Shown: positions 18,661-28,054 of the stretch, one piece after another
Numbering within the stretch: position 1 is the first letter of the stretch
Layout of the letters: each line of letters starts with the position of its first letter
The notes under the pieces: generated by a model
The model's input: only the letters and a program-made list of their open reading frames with translations
The model's database searches: none
Told to the model about the DNA's origin: nothing
Program-made: the position numbers and the translations under genes
From: Alteromonas aestuariivivens
Lineage (GTDB): Bacteria > Pseudomonadota > Gammaproteobacteria > Enterobacterales > Alteromonadaceae
Length of the DNA stretch: 64,000 bases
NCBI RefSeq assembly: GCF_003367475.1
Contig: NZ_QRHA01000002.1
Coordinates: 186,001-250,000, forward strand
Direction: 5' to 3'

Positions 18661-20997
18661 TTAATTTAAACTATAAGGCTGTCGGTAGCCAAACATGCCA
18701 TCTTCGAGCATGGCACGATTACTACTGCGAGACCCCATTCCCTTGAAGATGAATTGCAGTGAAATACCCGTATCGAACTCATTGGTAGACTGGTCGCCAC
18801 CTGTGTCGTAGCGGTTGCTCAGATGTCGCTGTGCGACAACCCGTATCGCCCAGCAGCAGGATTCGTACTGCAGTCCTACGTAATTTTCGATACTTCTGTT
18901 GCGCTCCCGATCCCGGTAGGTACGACCCACCCAAAGCCAGTTTTCACTGATGGGCCAACTGGCCGACAGTCCTACCTGATCGATGGTTTCACCAGACAGG
19001 TTACGAACGTACCTGTGAGTAAGCTGAACAAGCTTCTGTGCTTCGAGGCGATACTCCAGCGACAAACTGCTGCGCTCAACCTTATCGGTATCGGTGGTTA
19101 TTTGCACGTCAGAGTGGGCATACCAGCGATGGCTGACCCGCCAGTCCAGCTCTGCGGCCAGCGCCGAGCGGTTTGACTGCTCGCCCTCTCTGGTCGCGGT
19201 AACGCGATTATCATCAAGGTAGAATATCTGACCCAGGCTCAGTACGAATTGTTCCCGGTTGGCATCGTCTATCATCCGTGTTGTCAGACCAAAGGTAAGC
19301 TGGTTGTTGTCACTGATGCGATCTAGGCCGGTGAATTCGCGTCCGCGAAACAGCCCTTCCACGTCTGTGCGAAGCGGGGTGGAGTCGTACAAGCCAATGT
19401 TACTTTGGTCTTCGTAGGAGGTATAAAGATACTGGATTTTCGGTTCCATGGTCCAGGTGGAGTCGCGGCCGAACCAGTTCTGTGCCCGTTCGAAATACAG
19501 TGCGCCAAACAGCCGGGCCTGGCCCAGTGTCCGGTTTACTTCCTCTTCCAGTTCGGTGCCTTCAATGTTGTCCTGACGATAATAGGTGTTCAGCAGACTC
19601 GCTTCAGCACTGAGCTCTCCCCAGGGTTTGCGATAGGGAATGACCAGGGTAGGTGCAAAATGCCAGCGCAATGCTGTGGGTTTCTGGGCCGTTGCTGTGT
19701 CAAAGTAGGCCAGCTCAGAATCGAGTTTGAGTTCCACCCAGCTGCCCAAATCGCTGACATAACTCAACTGGGCTTCCGGCAAGGCGCGATAAGTACCCGG
19801 GTGATCCCCAATGGTATCAAAGTCCCGGGCGCGGAAACTGAACGTCAGGTCATCTGAAAAATAATGGATGCCGGCGGTACGGTACAGGTGGGTGTCGGCG
19901 CGATTATAGAAATCCGAGCCAAGATCGACAATATAGTTATCGTCGCTTATGCCGTTGACATCCACGCCGAACAACCAGTTTTGATTGATTTGGCCGCGAT
20001 GGTAAACGCGGTAAAAATAGCGATCAACGTTGGCGTTCAAATCCTGGTCGTTGGGCAGGTATTCGAGGTTAATCTGGCTGCTGCCGGACTCGCTCAGATA
20101 GCGGAATTCCGTTTTAAGCTGAATGCCCCGGTTGGTCATTAGCCTGGGGGACAGTGTCATGTCGTAATTGGGTGCAATATTCCAATAAAATGGTTGCGTG
20201 TAATCAAGGCCCGTACTGCTGGAACTGGTTATCTCCGGAAACAGCAGGCCGGTCTGGCGCTGATTACTAACCGGAAACGCAAAATATGGCAGGTAAAATA
20301 CTGGTACTCCGCCGAGATAAAAACGGGTATTGCGGGCCTGCCCCCAGTAGGTTCCTTTCCGGATGCTGATTTCAGAAGCCTGTATTTTCCAGTCTTCACC
20401 ACCCAGCGGGCAGGTGGTAAAACTGACGTCGCTCAGGCTCAGGCCAGATTCTGCATCGAGCAGAATTTCTTCCGCTGCACCGTGGCCATTAAAGCCCATC
20501 AATTGATAGTCCGTGTTAACCATCTGTAGTCGCTGGTCTGCAGATTCCAGTGAAATGCGGTCACTTTTCACCTGCATCTGCGGGTCCTGATAGGTTACGT
20601 TACCCTCGGCCTGTAACTGGCCACCCAGTTGGTCAATTTGAGCATTCTGAGCATGTATGATGGCCTGACTGGACGTAATGTCGACGTTGCCGGAGAACAG
20701 TGCCAACTGTTTATTGATGATTTCAGTGCGTTCGGCCTGCACTTTAATGTGCCCTTCGGGCATGAGGGACTCGCTGGAAAATGTGATGGGGGCACTTTCG
20801 CACAGTTGTATCCCGCCATCTGGCTCAGAGCGTTCTTGCTGGGCCCAGCTTGAAAGGTGCGTCAATGCGATCACAACACCCGCGGCTGCTGCCAAAACTA
20901 CCGGGCTCTTCCCAACAGAACGCCATAGGGATCCTGCACCGTAAACCCCAGAAGGTTCGGTGTGGTTCACCAGACGGTTGGCACGGGTTGTTTTCAT
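18661..20997 (-). CDS. lptD: LPS-assembly outer membrane protein LptD
   Basis: A 778-residue LptD that inserts LPS into the outer leaflet. After an unusually long leader (about 53 residues, hydrophobic core VVLAAAAGVVIALTHLSSWA) comes the periplasmic OstA domain, then the barrel ending in YRQPYSL. The disulfide cysteines are present: one in QLCESAP, one in TTCPLGG, and the CC pair in YESCCWAI. The start is uncertain: ATG 20997 (AGG 14 bases upstream) or ATG 21048, and neither has a clear ribosome site. It heads the surA-pdxA-rsmA-apaG-apaH operon, divergent from djlA. Confidence 0.94.
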   Translation of the reverse strand: MKTTRANRLVNHTEPSGVYGAGSLWRSVGKSPVVLAAAAGVVIALTHLSSWAQQERSEPDGGIQLCESAPITFSSESLMPEGHIKVQAERTEIINKQLALFSGNVDITSSQAIIHAQNAQIDQLGGQLQAEGNVTYQDPQMQVKSDRISLESADQRLQMVNTDYQLMGFNGHGAAEEILLDAESGLSLSDVSFTTCPLGGEDWKIQASEISIRKGTYWGQARNTRFYLGGVPVFYLPYFAFPVSNQRQTGLLFPEITSSSSTGLDYTQPFYWNIAPNYDMTLSPRLMTNRGIQLKTEFRYLSESGSSQINLEYLPNDQDLNANVDRYFYRVYHRGQINQNWLFGVDVNGISDDNYIVDLGSDFYNRADTHLYRTAGIHYFSDDLTFSFRARDFDTIGDHPGTYRALPEAQLSYVSDLGSWVELKLDSELAYFDTATAQKPTALRWHFAPTLVIPYRKPWGELSAEASLLNTYYRQDNIEGTELEEEVNRTLGQARLFGALYFERAQNWFGRDSTWTMEPKIQYLYTSYEDQSNIGLYDSTPLRTDVEGLFRGREFTGLDRISDNNQLTFGLTTRMIDDANREQFVLSLGQIFYLDDNRVTATREGEQSNRSALAAELDWRVSHRWYAHSDVQITTDTDKVERSSLSLEYRLEAQKLVQLTHRYVRNLSGETIDQVGLSASWPISENWLWVGRTYRDRERNRSIENYVGLQYESCCWAIRVVAQRHLSNRYDTGGDQSTNEFDTGISLQFIFKGMGSRSSNRAMLEDGMFGYRQPYSLN

Positions 20998-21363
20998 GCG
21001 AAGGTGGATGACCTGTGAGTTTTTTGCACCTGTCCACGATGATTTCATCTGTCCACAGCTGCTTTTCCACTGCCACTTCGGGCAGCTTGGTTACAACAAA
21101 GCCGTAATTCTAAGCACTTATGCCGCATTTACCAACTGCTGAGTGAAAAAAATGCCGCTCCACGTTCGGGTGATGTCAGATTAACCTTCTGACTCCAGTG
21201 TCTGAACGCAGTGTATGCTCTTTGTGGTCATTGTCATAAATGTGTCCGATTCGTTATAGTGAACTCAGATGAAGCTTGGTTTATGAGAGTTCGGCACCAC
21301 CATAGTGCGCGTGTATTATTGTCGTACCGGCTAACGGAATTGATGTCAGAGGAGAACAGTGGC
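20998..21363. promoter_or_regulatory. Divergent lptD / djlA promoter region
   Basis: About 350 bases lie between the two divergent starts. A plus-strand sigma-70-like promoter is seen: TTGTCA (21231-21236), an 18-base spacer, and TATAGT (21255-21260), each hexamer one base from consensus. It would drive djlA. No comparably clear minus-strand promoter for lptD was recognised. Confidence 0.5.
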
Positions 21364-22197
21364 ATGCCGATTTGGGGAAAGGTCCTCGGATTTATCTTCG
21401 GTTTTATGTTTTTGCGCATACCGGGCGCCATCCTTGGCCTGATTGTGGGGCATTTTTTTGACAAGGCCTACGGGCAGGACTTCAGCCAGCTTGGGGGCTT
21501 CGGGCGTTTTTTCACTGACCAGGGCAGCCTTCGTCAACAGGCGGTATTTTTCCACAGTCTGTTTGCGGCGCTGGGGCATCTTGCCAAGGCTGACGGACAG
21601 GTCACCGAGCGTGAAATCCAAGTTGCCACAGCTCTTATGGACGACATGCAGCTGCGCGGGGATGCGAGGCGGGAAGCCCAGCAGGCGTTTCGTGAGGGAA
21701 AATCGCCGGATTATCCGGTCTCCGATACACTAAAAGGCCTGTATGAAGCCTGCCACGGACGCAGGGATATTCTGCAGGTATTTTTGGAGATTCTTATCCA
21801 GGCAGCATTTGCGGATGGTCATTTGTCTCCACAGGAATACAAGGTGCTGGAGAAAGTCGCCCGTCCGTTGGGTTTTAAACGTGCAGACCTTGATTACCTG
21901 GTTGCCATGTTCGAGGCAGAACTGCGCTTCCGCCAGCGTGGCCAGCAGAGTAGCCATCAACAACGCAGCAATTATTCTGAACAGCAATCGTTGAGCGATG
22001 CATACCGTATCCTCGGTGTGAGCGCCCAGGACGATGACAGGGCCATTAAAAAGGCGTATCGCAAACGAATGGCCGAACATCACCCGGACAAACTGGTGTC
22101 CAAGGGGCTTCCTGAACAGGCTATGGAGCTGGCCAAAGCGAAAGCCCAGGATATTCAGGCTGCGTACGAACTGATTAAATCAAAGCGGGGATTCTGA
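21364..22197 (+). CDS. djlA: Co-chaperone DjlA
   Basis: A 277-residue membrane-anchored DnaJ-type co-chaperone. The start MPIWGKVLGFIFGFMFLRIP is the single membrane helix; a TerB-like domain follows (AALGHLAKADGQVTEREI); the C-terminal J-domain contains YRILGVSAQDDDRAIKKAYR and the HPD motif (EHHPDKL). ATG 21364 has AGGAG 10 bases upstream; longer in-frame starts (21211, 21343) would add unrelated residues before the helix. djlA divergent to lptD is the order also seen in E. coli. Confidence 0.93.
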   Translation: MPIWGKVLGFIFGFMFLRIPGAILGLIVGHFFDKAYGQDFSQLGGFGRFFTDQGSLRQQAVFFHSLFAALGHLAKADGQVTEREIQVATALMDDMQLRGDARREAQQAFREGKSPDYPVSDTLKGLYEACHGRRDILQVFLEILIQAAFADGHLSPQEYKVLEKVARPLGFKRADLDYLVAMFEAELRFRQRGQQSSHQQRSNYSEQQSLSDAYRILGVSAQDDDRAIKKAYRKRMAEHHPDKLVSKGLPEQAMELAKAKAQDIQAAYELIKSKRGF

Positions 22198-23118
22198 GTG
22201 GTCTCGGATAATTCCCCTGTGCTGAATGAGTGTAATCAGCTCTCCATCGATCAGTTTATTGACATGCTTTGGCTGGAAAAAGGACTCAGTGAGCACACCC
22301 AACATAGTTACCGCACGGATTTGACCAAACTCGCATTGTTCGCCCAGGCACAAGGGCTTAATGATGTGTCGCTGATCACTCAGGAACTGATTGAAGACTA
22401 CTTGTTGTGCCGAAAGGAACAGGGATTGTCAGCACGCAGCCGGCAACGGGCCATGAGCGCAATGCGGGCTTACTTTATCTATCAGGTGGGTCAGCATCAG
22501 CGGCCTGATAATCCGGTTACCCAGCTGGTTAATCCTAAAATTCCGCAAAACCTGCCGGCAACCATTTCGGAAAAGCAGGTCGAAGACTTACTTGATGCAC
22601 CGGATCCGGGAATTGCGGTAGAGTGCCGAGACCGTTGCATGCTGGAAGTTCTTTATGCCACCGGATTGCGAGTGAGTGAACTGATTGGTTTGCGAATGGA
22701 TCAGGTCAGCGTACAGCAAGGTGTCGTCAGGGTAACCGGTAAAGGCAACAAGGAAAGACTTGTACCTTTGGGAGAAGACGCAGTGGCATGGATTCTGACC
22801 TATATAAAAACTGCGCGGGCAGAACTGGTTCGCCACGCCACAGACGTGCTGTTTGTCAGCCTGAGAGGCGGTCAGATGACCCGGCAGACTTTCTGGCACC
22901 GCATCAAGCTTTACGCCGGGCGGGCGGGGATTCAGCAGCATTTGTCTCCCCACACACTTCGGCATGCCTTTGCTACCCACTTGCTGAACCACGGTGCAGA
23001 CCTTCGGGTAGTGCAGATGCTTTTGGGCCACAGTGATCTTTCTACTACCCAAATCTATACTCATGTGGCGACGGAGCGTTTACAGAATCTGATTCATTCG
23101 CACCACCCCAGAGGGTAG
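22198..23118 (+). CDS. xerD: Site-specific tyrosine recombinase XerD
   Basis: A 306-residue XerD that, with XerC, resolves chromosome dimers at dif. The N-terminal SAM-like domain (FIDMLWLEKGLSEHTQHSYR) precedes the catalytic domain with its residues: R in ATGLRVSELIGL, HxxR in HTLRHAFATHLL, H in LGHSDLSTTQ and the nucleophile in IYTHVATERL. The GTG start directly follows the djlA stop, implying co-transcription. dsbC and recJ follow, as in E. coli. Confidence 0.94.
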   Translation: MVSDNSPVLNECNQLSIDQFIDMLWLEKGLSEHTQHSYRTDLTKLALFAQAQGLNDVSLITQELIEDYLLCRKEQGLSARSRQRAMSAMRAYFIYQVGQHQRPDNPVTQLVNPKIPQNLPATISEKQVEDLLDAPDPGIAVECRDRCMLEVLYATGLRVSELIGLRMDQVSVQQGVVRVTGKGNKERLVPLGEDAVAWILTYIKTARAELVRHATDVLFVSLRGGQMTRQTFWHRIKLYAGRAGIQQHLSPHTLRHAFATHLLNHGADLRVVQMLLGHSDLSTTQIYTHVATERLQNLIHSHHPRG

Positions 23119-23284
23119 CCAAAACCGAGTGCAGGGTTGTATAACCGGGTATCGCGGTGAATGCCCTTGCTTTGTCGGTAATCGAGTTCATCACCGGGCA
23201 AAGGGTGTGTTACCATGGGGTTCAAAGAATTTTTCACCCACTTTGCTGGTTTGGTATCGGCAGGGTTTTGGGAAGGAGTATTGA

Positions 23285-23998
23285 GTGACTAAATTGATGA
23301 AACAAGCATTGTTTGCAGTGCTGGCCATGGTGGGGCAGAGCGCAGTGCTGGCGCAGGAACTGGATGTAAAGACACGGCTGGAATCAACACTTGGCCTGAA
23401 TGTGCTGAGTGTGGCGGATGCGCCGGTGGATGGGCTGATTCAGGTAACCACGGACCGGGGGCTTTTTTATGCTTCCCGTAGTGGGCAGTATCTGTTGCAG
23501 GCACGTATCTTTAATCTGGATGCTGGTATGCGCAATGAAACCGAAGTGGCGCTGTCACAAATGCGACGTGATGGCATTAAGGCTTTTTCGGACTCTGCAA
23601 TTGAATTCAAAGCAAAAGATGAAAAGTACGTGATAACTGTGTTTACAGACATCAGTTGTGGTTATTGCCAGCGCCTGCACAACGAAATCGGCCAGTTTAA
23701 TGCCAATGGTATTACCGTAAAATACCTGGCTTTTCCACGCGCCGGTGTCGACAGCCCCACCTATGATGAAATGGTGTCTGTCTGGTGTGCAAAGAATCCT
23801 CAGAAGGCTATGACGGACGCCAAATCCGGCGACCAAATCGCAAATGCCAGTTGTGCCAACAAGGTAGCTGAACAATATATGTTCGGGCAGCAGGTTGGTG
23901 TCACCGGTACTCCCAATATTATTCTGCCTGACGGCAGCATGATCCCGGGTTACCAGCCAGCAGCAGCTGTATTGAATGCCCTTGAACAGGCTGGCTGA
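23285..23998 (+). CDS. dsbC: Thiol:disulfide interchange protein DsbC
   Basis: A 237-residue periplasmic disulfide isomerase. It has a signal peptide ending QSAVLAQ, an N-terminal dimerisation domain, and a thioredoxin-like domain with the active site CGYC (TDISCGYCQRLH) and the cis-Pro loop GVTGTPNIILPDG. It corrects wrong disulfides, a need that includes LptD, encoded nearby. A second Cys pair (VWCAKN, NASCANK) matches the structural disulfide of the family. The GTG start has AAGGAG 6 bases upstream; ATG 23297 is an alternative. Confidence 0.94.
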   Translation: MTKLMKQALFAVLAMVGQSAVLAQELDVKTRLESTLGLNVLSVADAPVDGLIQVTTDRGLFYASRSGQYLLQARIFNLDAGMRNETEVALSQMRRDGIKAFSDSAIEFKAKDEKYVITVFTDISCGYCQRLHNEIGQFNANGITVKYLAFPRAGVDSPTYDEMVSVWCAKNPQKAMTDAKSGDQIANASCANKVAEQYMFGQQVGVTGTPNIILPDGSMIPGYQPAAAVLNALEQAG

Positions 23999-24038
23999 GT
24001 TGTACAAAGCCACTAATGTCGAGTTTACTTTTTCTGTG

Positions 24039-24067
24039 CTGCCGCTGTTTTAAGCGGCAGTTTTTTT
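24039..24067 (+). terminator. Rho-independent terminator after dsbC
   Basis: CTGCCGCT (24039-24046) pairs with AGCGGCAG (24053-24060), an 8-bp stem and 6-base loop, followed by seven T. It lies about 40 bases after the dsbC stop and 22 bases before recJ. Confidence 0.9.
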
Positions 24068-24088
24068 AGAATTCTGCAAAAAAATACT

Positions 24089-25807
24089 ATGGGATTGCCA
24101 ATAACCCGCCGGAACATCGGTGAACATCCATTAAGCCCGAACCTGCATCCAGTGGTGGATCGGGTATATCGAGGGCGTAAGATTCGTACGCTGGCGGAAG
24201 TGGAAAACCAGGCTCAGGGGCTGGCACATTACCAAAACCTGAAAGGTATCAACGAGGCCGCGAAAATACTGGTCCAGACCATCCGGCAACAGCAAAAGCT
24301 GGTAATTGTCGGCGATTTTGACGCTGATGGAGCCACTAGCACAGCCGTATGCATATTGGCGTTACGCCAGATGGGGCTGAAAAATCTTGATTACCTGGTA
24401 CCCAATCGTTTTGATTTTGGTTATGGGCTCAGCGAAGGTATTGTTGAAGTCGCTCACCAGCAGGGGGCGCAGCTTATAGTCACTGTCGACAGTGGTATTG
24501 CCTGTTTAGCCGGTGTTGCCCGGGCAAAGGCGCTGGGGATGCAGGTTATTGTCACCGATCACCATTTGCCGGGTGCCAGCCTGCCCAATGCCGATGCCAT
24601 CGTTAACCCGAATCAGCCTGGGTGTGAATTTCCTTCCAAAAACCTCGCCGGAGTGGGCGTTGCATTTTATCTGATGCTTGCCTGCCGCGCCGAGCTGAAT
24701 AAAACAGGCTGGTTTGAAACCACCCGTATTCCTATGCCCAACCTGGCCAGTTTACTGGATATTGTCGCGGTTGGAACGGTGGCCGACGTGGTCAGGCTCG
24801 ATCACAACAACCGCATTCTTGTTCACCAGGGGCTTCAGCGTATTCGCAGTGGAAAGTGTCGCCCTGGGCTAAAAGCGCTGGTGGAAGTGGCGAATCGCCA
24901 GCTAGCCTACCTGAGTGCCACCGACCTGGGGTTTGTTGTGGGGCCTCGTCTGAATGCAGCTGGACGTCTGGAGGACATGGCTCTGGGCATCGAATGCCTG
25001 ATTAGTGACGACAACATGCAGGCCCGTCTGATGGCAGCGGAACTGGACAGCCTCAACCTGCAGCGACGGGCTATCGAGACAGACATGAAAGAACAGGCCG
25101 AGTCTCTGCTCGATGGGCTGGGGCTGGATAACGAAGCTCTCCCTGCAGGACTGGTTCTGTATCAGCCGGATTTTCACCAGGGTGTTATCGGAATTGTAGC
25201 AGGACGCATTAAGGATAAATATCAACGGCCCACCATAGCTTTTGCCCAGCAGGACGAGCGAAAGGTTAAAGGATCGGCCCGCTCTGTACCTAATTTGCAT
25301 ATTCGCGATGTGCTGGAGGAAGTTAATTCGAAACATCCGGGGCTGATAGACAAATTTGGTGGCCATGCCATGGCAGCCGGGCTGAGTCTGGATACGGACA
25401 AGATCCCGGTGTTTGAACAGGCATTTGTTCAGGTGGTAGAGCGATTGCTGGCGGGCACTGAAAAACAGCAAGACATTGTCACCGATGGTGAACTCGACAG
25501 CCATGAACTGGATTTGTCGCTGGCACATCAGCTTCGGCTCGCCGGGCCGTTCGGGCAGGGTTTTGAAGTTCCTGTGTTTGACGGCGAGTTTGATTTGCTC
25601 AGTCAGAGACTCGTGGGGCAGAAACATCTTAAAATGGTACTGGGGTATCATGGCAATGAGGTTGATGCCATTGCGTTCAATACTGATGTAAAACAATGGC
25701 CTAACCCCAATGTGAATCGCATTCAGGTTGTATATCAACTGGATGTGAATGTGTTTCGTGGCCAGGAAAGTGTGCAGCTTCTGGTCAATCATCTCGAGGC
25801 ATTGTAA
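24089..25807 (+). CDS. recJ: Single-stranded-DNA-specific exonuclease RecJ
   Basis: A 572-residue RecJ, a 5'-3' ssDNA exonuclease of the RecF recombination and mismatch repair pathways. DHH-superfamily motifs are clear: VIVGDFDADGATSTA (I), TVDSGIA (II), VIVTDHHLPG (III), VGTVADVV (IV), and the DHHA1 motif FGGHAMAAGLS. The OB-like domain closes the protein. The RBS is weak. The stop overlaps the start of the next small gene (TAATG), indicating coupling. hom/thrC and prfB-lysS, which neighbour recJ in other gammaproteobacteria, are absent here. Confidence 0.95.
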   Translation: MGLPITRRNIGEHPLSPNLHPVVDRVYRGRKIRTLAEVENQAQGLAHYQNLKGINEAAKILVQTIRQQQKLVIVGDFDADGATSTAVCILALRQMGLKNLDYLVPNRFDFGYGLSEGIVEVAHQQGAQLIVTVDSGIACLAGVARAKALGMQVIVTDHHLPGASLPNADAIVNPNQPGCEFPSKNLAGVGVAFYLMLACRAELNKTGWFETTRIPMPNLASLLDIVAVGTVADVVRLDHNNRILVHQGLQRIRSGKCRPGLKALVEVANRQLAYLSATDLGFVVGPRLNAAGRLEDMALGIECLISDDNMQARLMAAELDSLNLQRRAIETDMKEQAESLLDGLGLDNEALPAGLVLYQPDFHQGVIGIVAGRIKDKYQRPTIAFAQQDERKVKGSARSVPNLHIRDVLEEVNSKHPGLIDKFGGHAMAAGLSLDTDKIPVFEQAFVQVVERLLAGTEKQQDIVTDGELDSHELDLSLAHQLRLAGPFGQGFEVPVFDGEFDLLSQRLVGQKHLKMVLGYHGNEVDAIAFNTDVKQWPNPNVNRIQVVYQLDVNVFRGQESVQLLVNHLEAL

Positions 25808-26079
25808 TGGCTTCGGCGCAGGACTTACTCAATAGGCATCCGTCGTTAAATCATCTTGAATCCCGCAAGGTATCCTCCCATGTGCAAAGGCCGGACGGGG
25901 AATGGGTACGACACACCCTGATGCTGGAAGGACTGGATGTGCCTTTCGTGTTTCGCCGCCAGAAACCTTACCGCAGCCTGATTGGTGCCCGGGTGAATCT
26001 CACCTACTACCGCCAGACTGAAGAGGTGGCAGGTATTGAATTTGAATCTATGAAAGTGGTCAGAATAAAACGTGCCTGA
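25807..26079 (+). CDS. Conserved-looking 90-residue protein between recJ and recO
   Basis: A 90-residue basic protein not assigned to a family. Its start overlaps the recJ stop by one base (TAATG), and recO begins 24 bases after it, so it is very likely translated in one operon with both. There is no signal peptide or membrane helix. The C-terminal half (PYRSLIGARVNLTYYRQTEE, then GIEFESMKVVRIKRA) alternates hydrophobic and charged residues, as in a small beta-barrel. A nucleic-acid-related role is only a guess from context and charge. Confidence 0.75.
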   Translation: MASAQDLLNRHPSLNHLESRKVSSHVQRPDGEWVRHTLMLEGLDVPFVFRRQKPYRSLIGARVNLTYYRQTEEVAGIEFESMKVVRIKRA

Positions 26080-26103
26080 TTCCACTTGTTGCAGGAATTG
26101 TCG

Positions 26104-26808
26104 ATGGTGGTAAATAGCTGGCTACAAGCGTTTGTGCTGCATAGGCGGGCTTACCGGGAAACCAGTTACCTGGTTGATGTGTTTACCGCTCAGCAAGGCA
26201 AGGTCACGGTCGTGGCCAAAGGTGTACGCAACAGTAAATCAGAGCGAAAAAGTCTGCTGCAACCCTTTCAACCGGTGAATGTTCAGCTAACCGGCAAAAG
26301 TGAACTTAAGAATCTTACGCATATTGACGCTGACGGGCCTCAAATCCCTCTGAGGGGAACTGAATTATTTTGCGGAATGTATCTTAATGAATTACTCAAC
26401 AGAGTGCTTCCCGTAGGGCTTGCCTGTGAATCGCTGTTTGCATTTTACCGCCAGACACTTGATGAACTGAGGGATAGCGATGATATTGAGGTGATTCTCA
26501 GGCGCTTTGAATTTGAATTGCTGCAGGAAATGGGAGTGATGGCCGAACTGTCATTCGAAGGTGAAAGTGGCCTGCCGGTTGAGCCACAGCGGTACTATCA
26601 CTTTTCTGCCGAATTTGGGGTGCTGCCATCAACAGAATCGAGGCGCCCCGATCGCATTCCCGGAAGTGCGCTGCTTGATCTCAGTGCGGGGCACTGGAAC
26701 CCCGCGAGCAAGCGTGCGGCCAAAAGTATCAATCGCGCGGCGTTACAACCGCTTTTAGGTAACAAGCCGCTGAAAAGCCGTGATTTATTTTTGGCTGGCC
26801 GTCGTTGA
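26104..26808 (+). CDS. recO: DNA repair protein RecO
   Basis: A 234-residue RecO that helps load RecA on SSB-coated DNA with RecR. The N-terminal OB-fold reads WLQAFVLHRRAYRETSYLVD and GKVTVVAKGVR; the helical C-terminal domain includes LFCGMYLNELLNRVLP and LRRFEFELLQEMG. No zinc-binding CxxC is present, as is common in gammaproteobacterial RecO. ATG 26104 has AGGA about 7 bases upstream; an in-frame TTG at 26086 is less likely. Normally recO follows era; here it follows recJ and a small gene. Confidence 0.93.
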   Translation: MVVNSWLQAFVLHRRAYRETSYLVDVFTAQQGKVTVVAKGVRNSKSERKSLLQPFQPVNVQLTGKSELKNLTHIDADGPQIPLRGTELFCGMYLNELLNRVLPVGLACESLFAFYRQTLDELRDSDDIEVILRRFEFELLQEMGVMAELSFEGESGLPVEPQRYYHFSAEFGVLPSTESRRPDRIPGSALLDLSAGHWNPASKRAAKSINRAALQPLLGNKPLKSRDLFLAGRR

Positions 26809-26908
26809 TTGCATTGCGGGATGATGTGTACGTGCAGGTATTTGTTGTCACCCCGTTCGAATATATTTGTTACACTTGGTGACAGGTTGTCATTGTTAAC
26901 GTAAAGCC

Positions 26909-27661
26909 ATGAAAGACATTTTGTTAGGCGTCAATATTGATCACATTGCCACATTAAGAAACGCACGGGGGACGCGCTACCCCGATCCTGTGCATGCTGC
27001 CGACATTGCCGAACGGGCCGGAGCTGACGGTATAACGGTGCATCTGCGCGAAGATCGTCGACACATAAAGGACCGTGACGTGCAGTTGCTGGCCCAAACC
27101 ATTAATACGCGGCTGAACCTCGAAATGGCGGTAACCGATGAAATGCTCGCGATTGCACAAAAGGTGAAACCGGCGTTTTGTTGTCTGGTACCGGAAAAGC
27201 GCCAGGAGCTCACCACCGAAGGTGGTTTGGACGTAGCCGGAAATCTCAAAATTATCAAAGATGCCTGTGCCAGGCTGGCTGACAATGGCATTCAGGTATC
27301 CCTGTTTATCGATGCTGATGACAAGCAGATAGATGCAGCACTGGCGTGTAATGCGCCCTACATTGAAATACACACTGGCCAGTATGCTGAAGCCGGCAAT
27401 GAGCACGAGCAACAGCAGGAACTTAACAAGCTGATTGCAGGCATTGAGTATGCGCACCGTCATGGTATTAAAGTGAATGCCGGGCACGGGTTGACGTATC
27501 ACAATGTGAAGCCTGTGGCGGCCATACCGCAAATTGTTGAACTGAATATTGGGCATGCGATTATCGGCCGCGCCGTATTTGACGGGCTGCATACTGCAGT
27601 CGCTGACATGCGTGCCCTGATGCAGGAAGCTCGGCTGGCGACTTCGGCTGGAGTGCGTTAG
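26909..27661 (+). CDS. pdxJ: Pyridoxine 5'-phosphate synthase
   Basis: A 250-residue PdxJ that condenses 1-deoxyxylulose-5-phosphate with 3-amino-2-oxopropyl phosphate to pyridoxine phosphate. The TIM-barrel motifs are clear: [49 protein letters not shown], and the closing [14 protein letters not shown]. It works downstream of PdxA (also in this window). The 100 bases upstream contain TGTCACC (26846-26852) and GGTGACA (26878-26884) as an inverted pair around a possible TACACT -10 element. Confidence 0.96.
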   Translation: MKDILLGVNIDHIATLRNARGTRYPDPVHAADIAERAGADGITVHLREDRRHIKDRDVQLLAQTINTRLNLEMAVTDEMLAIAQKVKPAFCCLVPEKRQELTTEGGLDVAGNLKIIKDACARLADNGIQVSLFIDADDKQIDAALACNAPYIEIHTGQYAEAGNEHEQQQELNKLIAGIEYAHRHGIKVNAGHGLTYHNVKPVAAIPQIVELNIGHAIIGRAVFDGLHTAVADMRALMQEARLATSAGVR

Positions 27662-28044
27662 TGGCAATTGTAGGGCTGGGAACCGATATTGTCGAAATTG
27701 CCCGGGTTGAGCAAAATCTGGCACGCACCCCCAGGCTGGCGGAACGGGTTTTGACGCCTTTCGAACTGGAAATTTTTCATCAGCACACTGATCCCGCCCG
27801 TTACCTTGCCAAGCGTTTCGCTGCCAAAGAGGCAGCAGTAAAAGCGCTGGGAACAGGGATTGGCCGTGGCATCAGCTGGCAACATATCACTGTTTCGAAT
27901 AACGAACTAGGTGCCCCCTCTCTCACTTTTAGTGATGGCTTTCTGCATTTGTGTGAGGCCCGGGGAATCAACCATGCTCTGGTGAGCATTTCTGACGAGC
28001 AGCACTACGCGGTTGCGACTGTGGTGCTGGAATCAAGAGGTTAA
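27661..28044 (+). CDS. acpS: Holo-[acyl-carrier-protein] synthase
   Basis: A 127-residue AcpS that transfers 4'-phosphopantetheine from CoA to apo-ACP. The two signature motifs are present: VGLGTDIVEIARVEQ near the N-terminus (Mg-binding Asp) and RFAAKEAAVKALGTGI in the middle. The GTG start overlaps the pdxJ stop by one base, the classical pdxJ-acpS arrangement. AcpH, the opposing enzyme, is encoded at 4643-5233. Confidence 0.95.
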   Translation: MAIVGLGTDIVEIARVEQNLARTPRLAERVLTPFELEIFHQHTDPARYLAKRFAAKEAAVKALGTGIGRGISWQHITVSNNELGAPSLTFSDGFLHLCEARGINHALVSISDEQHYAVATVVLESRG

Positions 28045-28054
28045 TAATAAGGCC

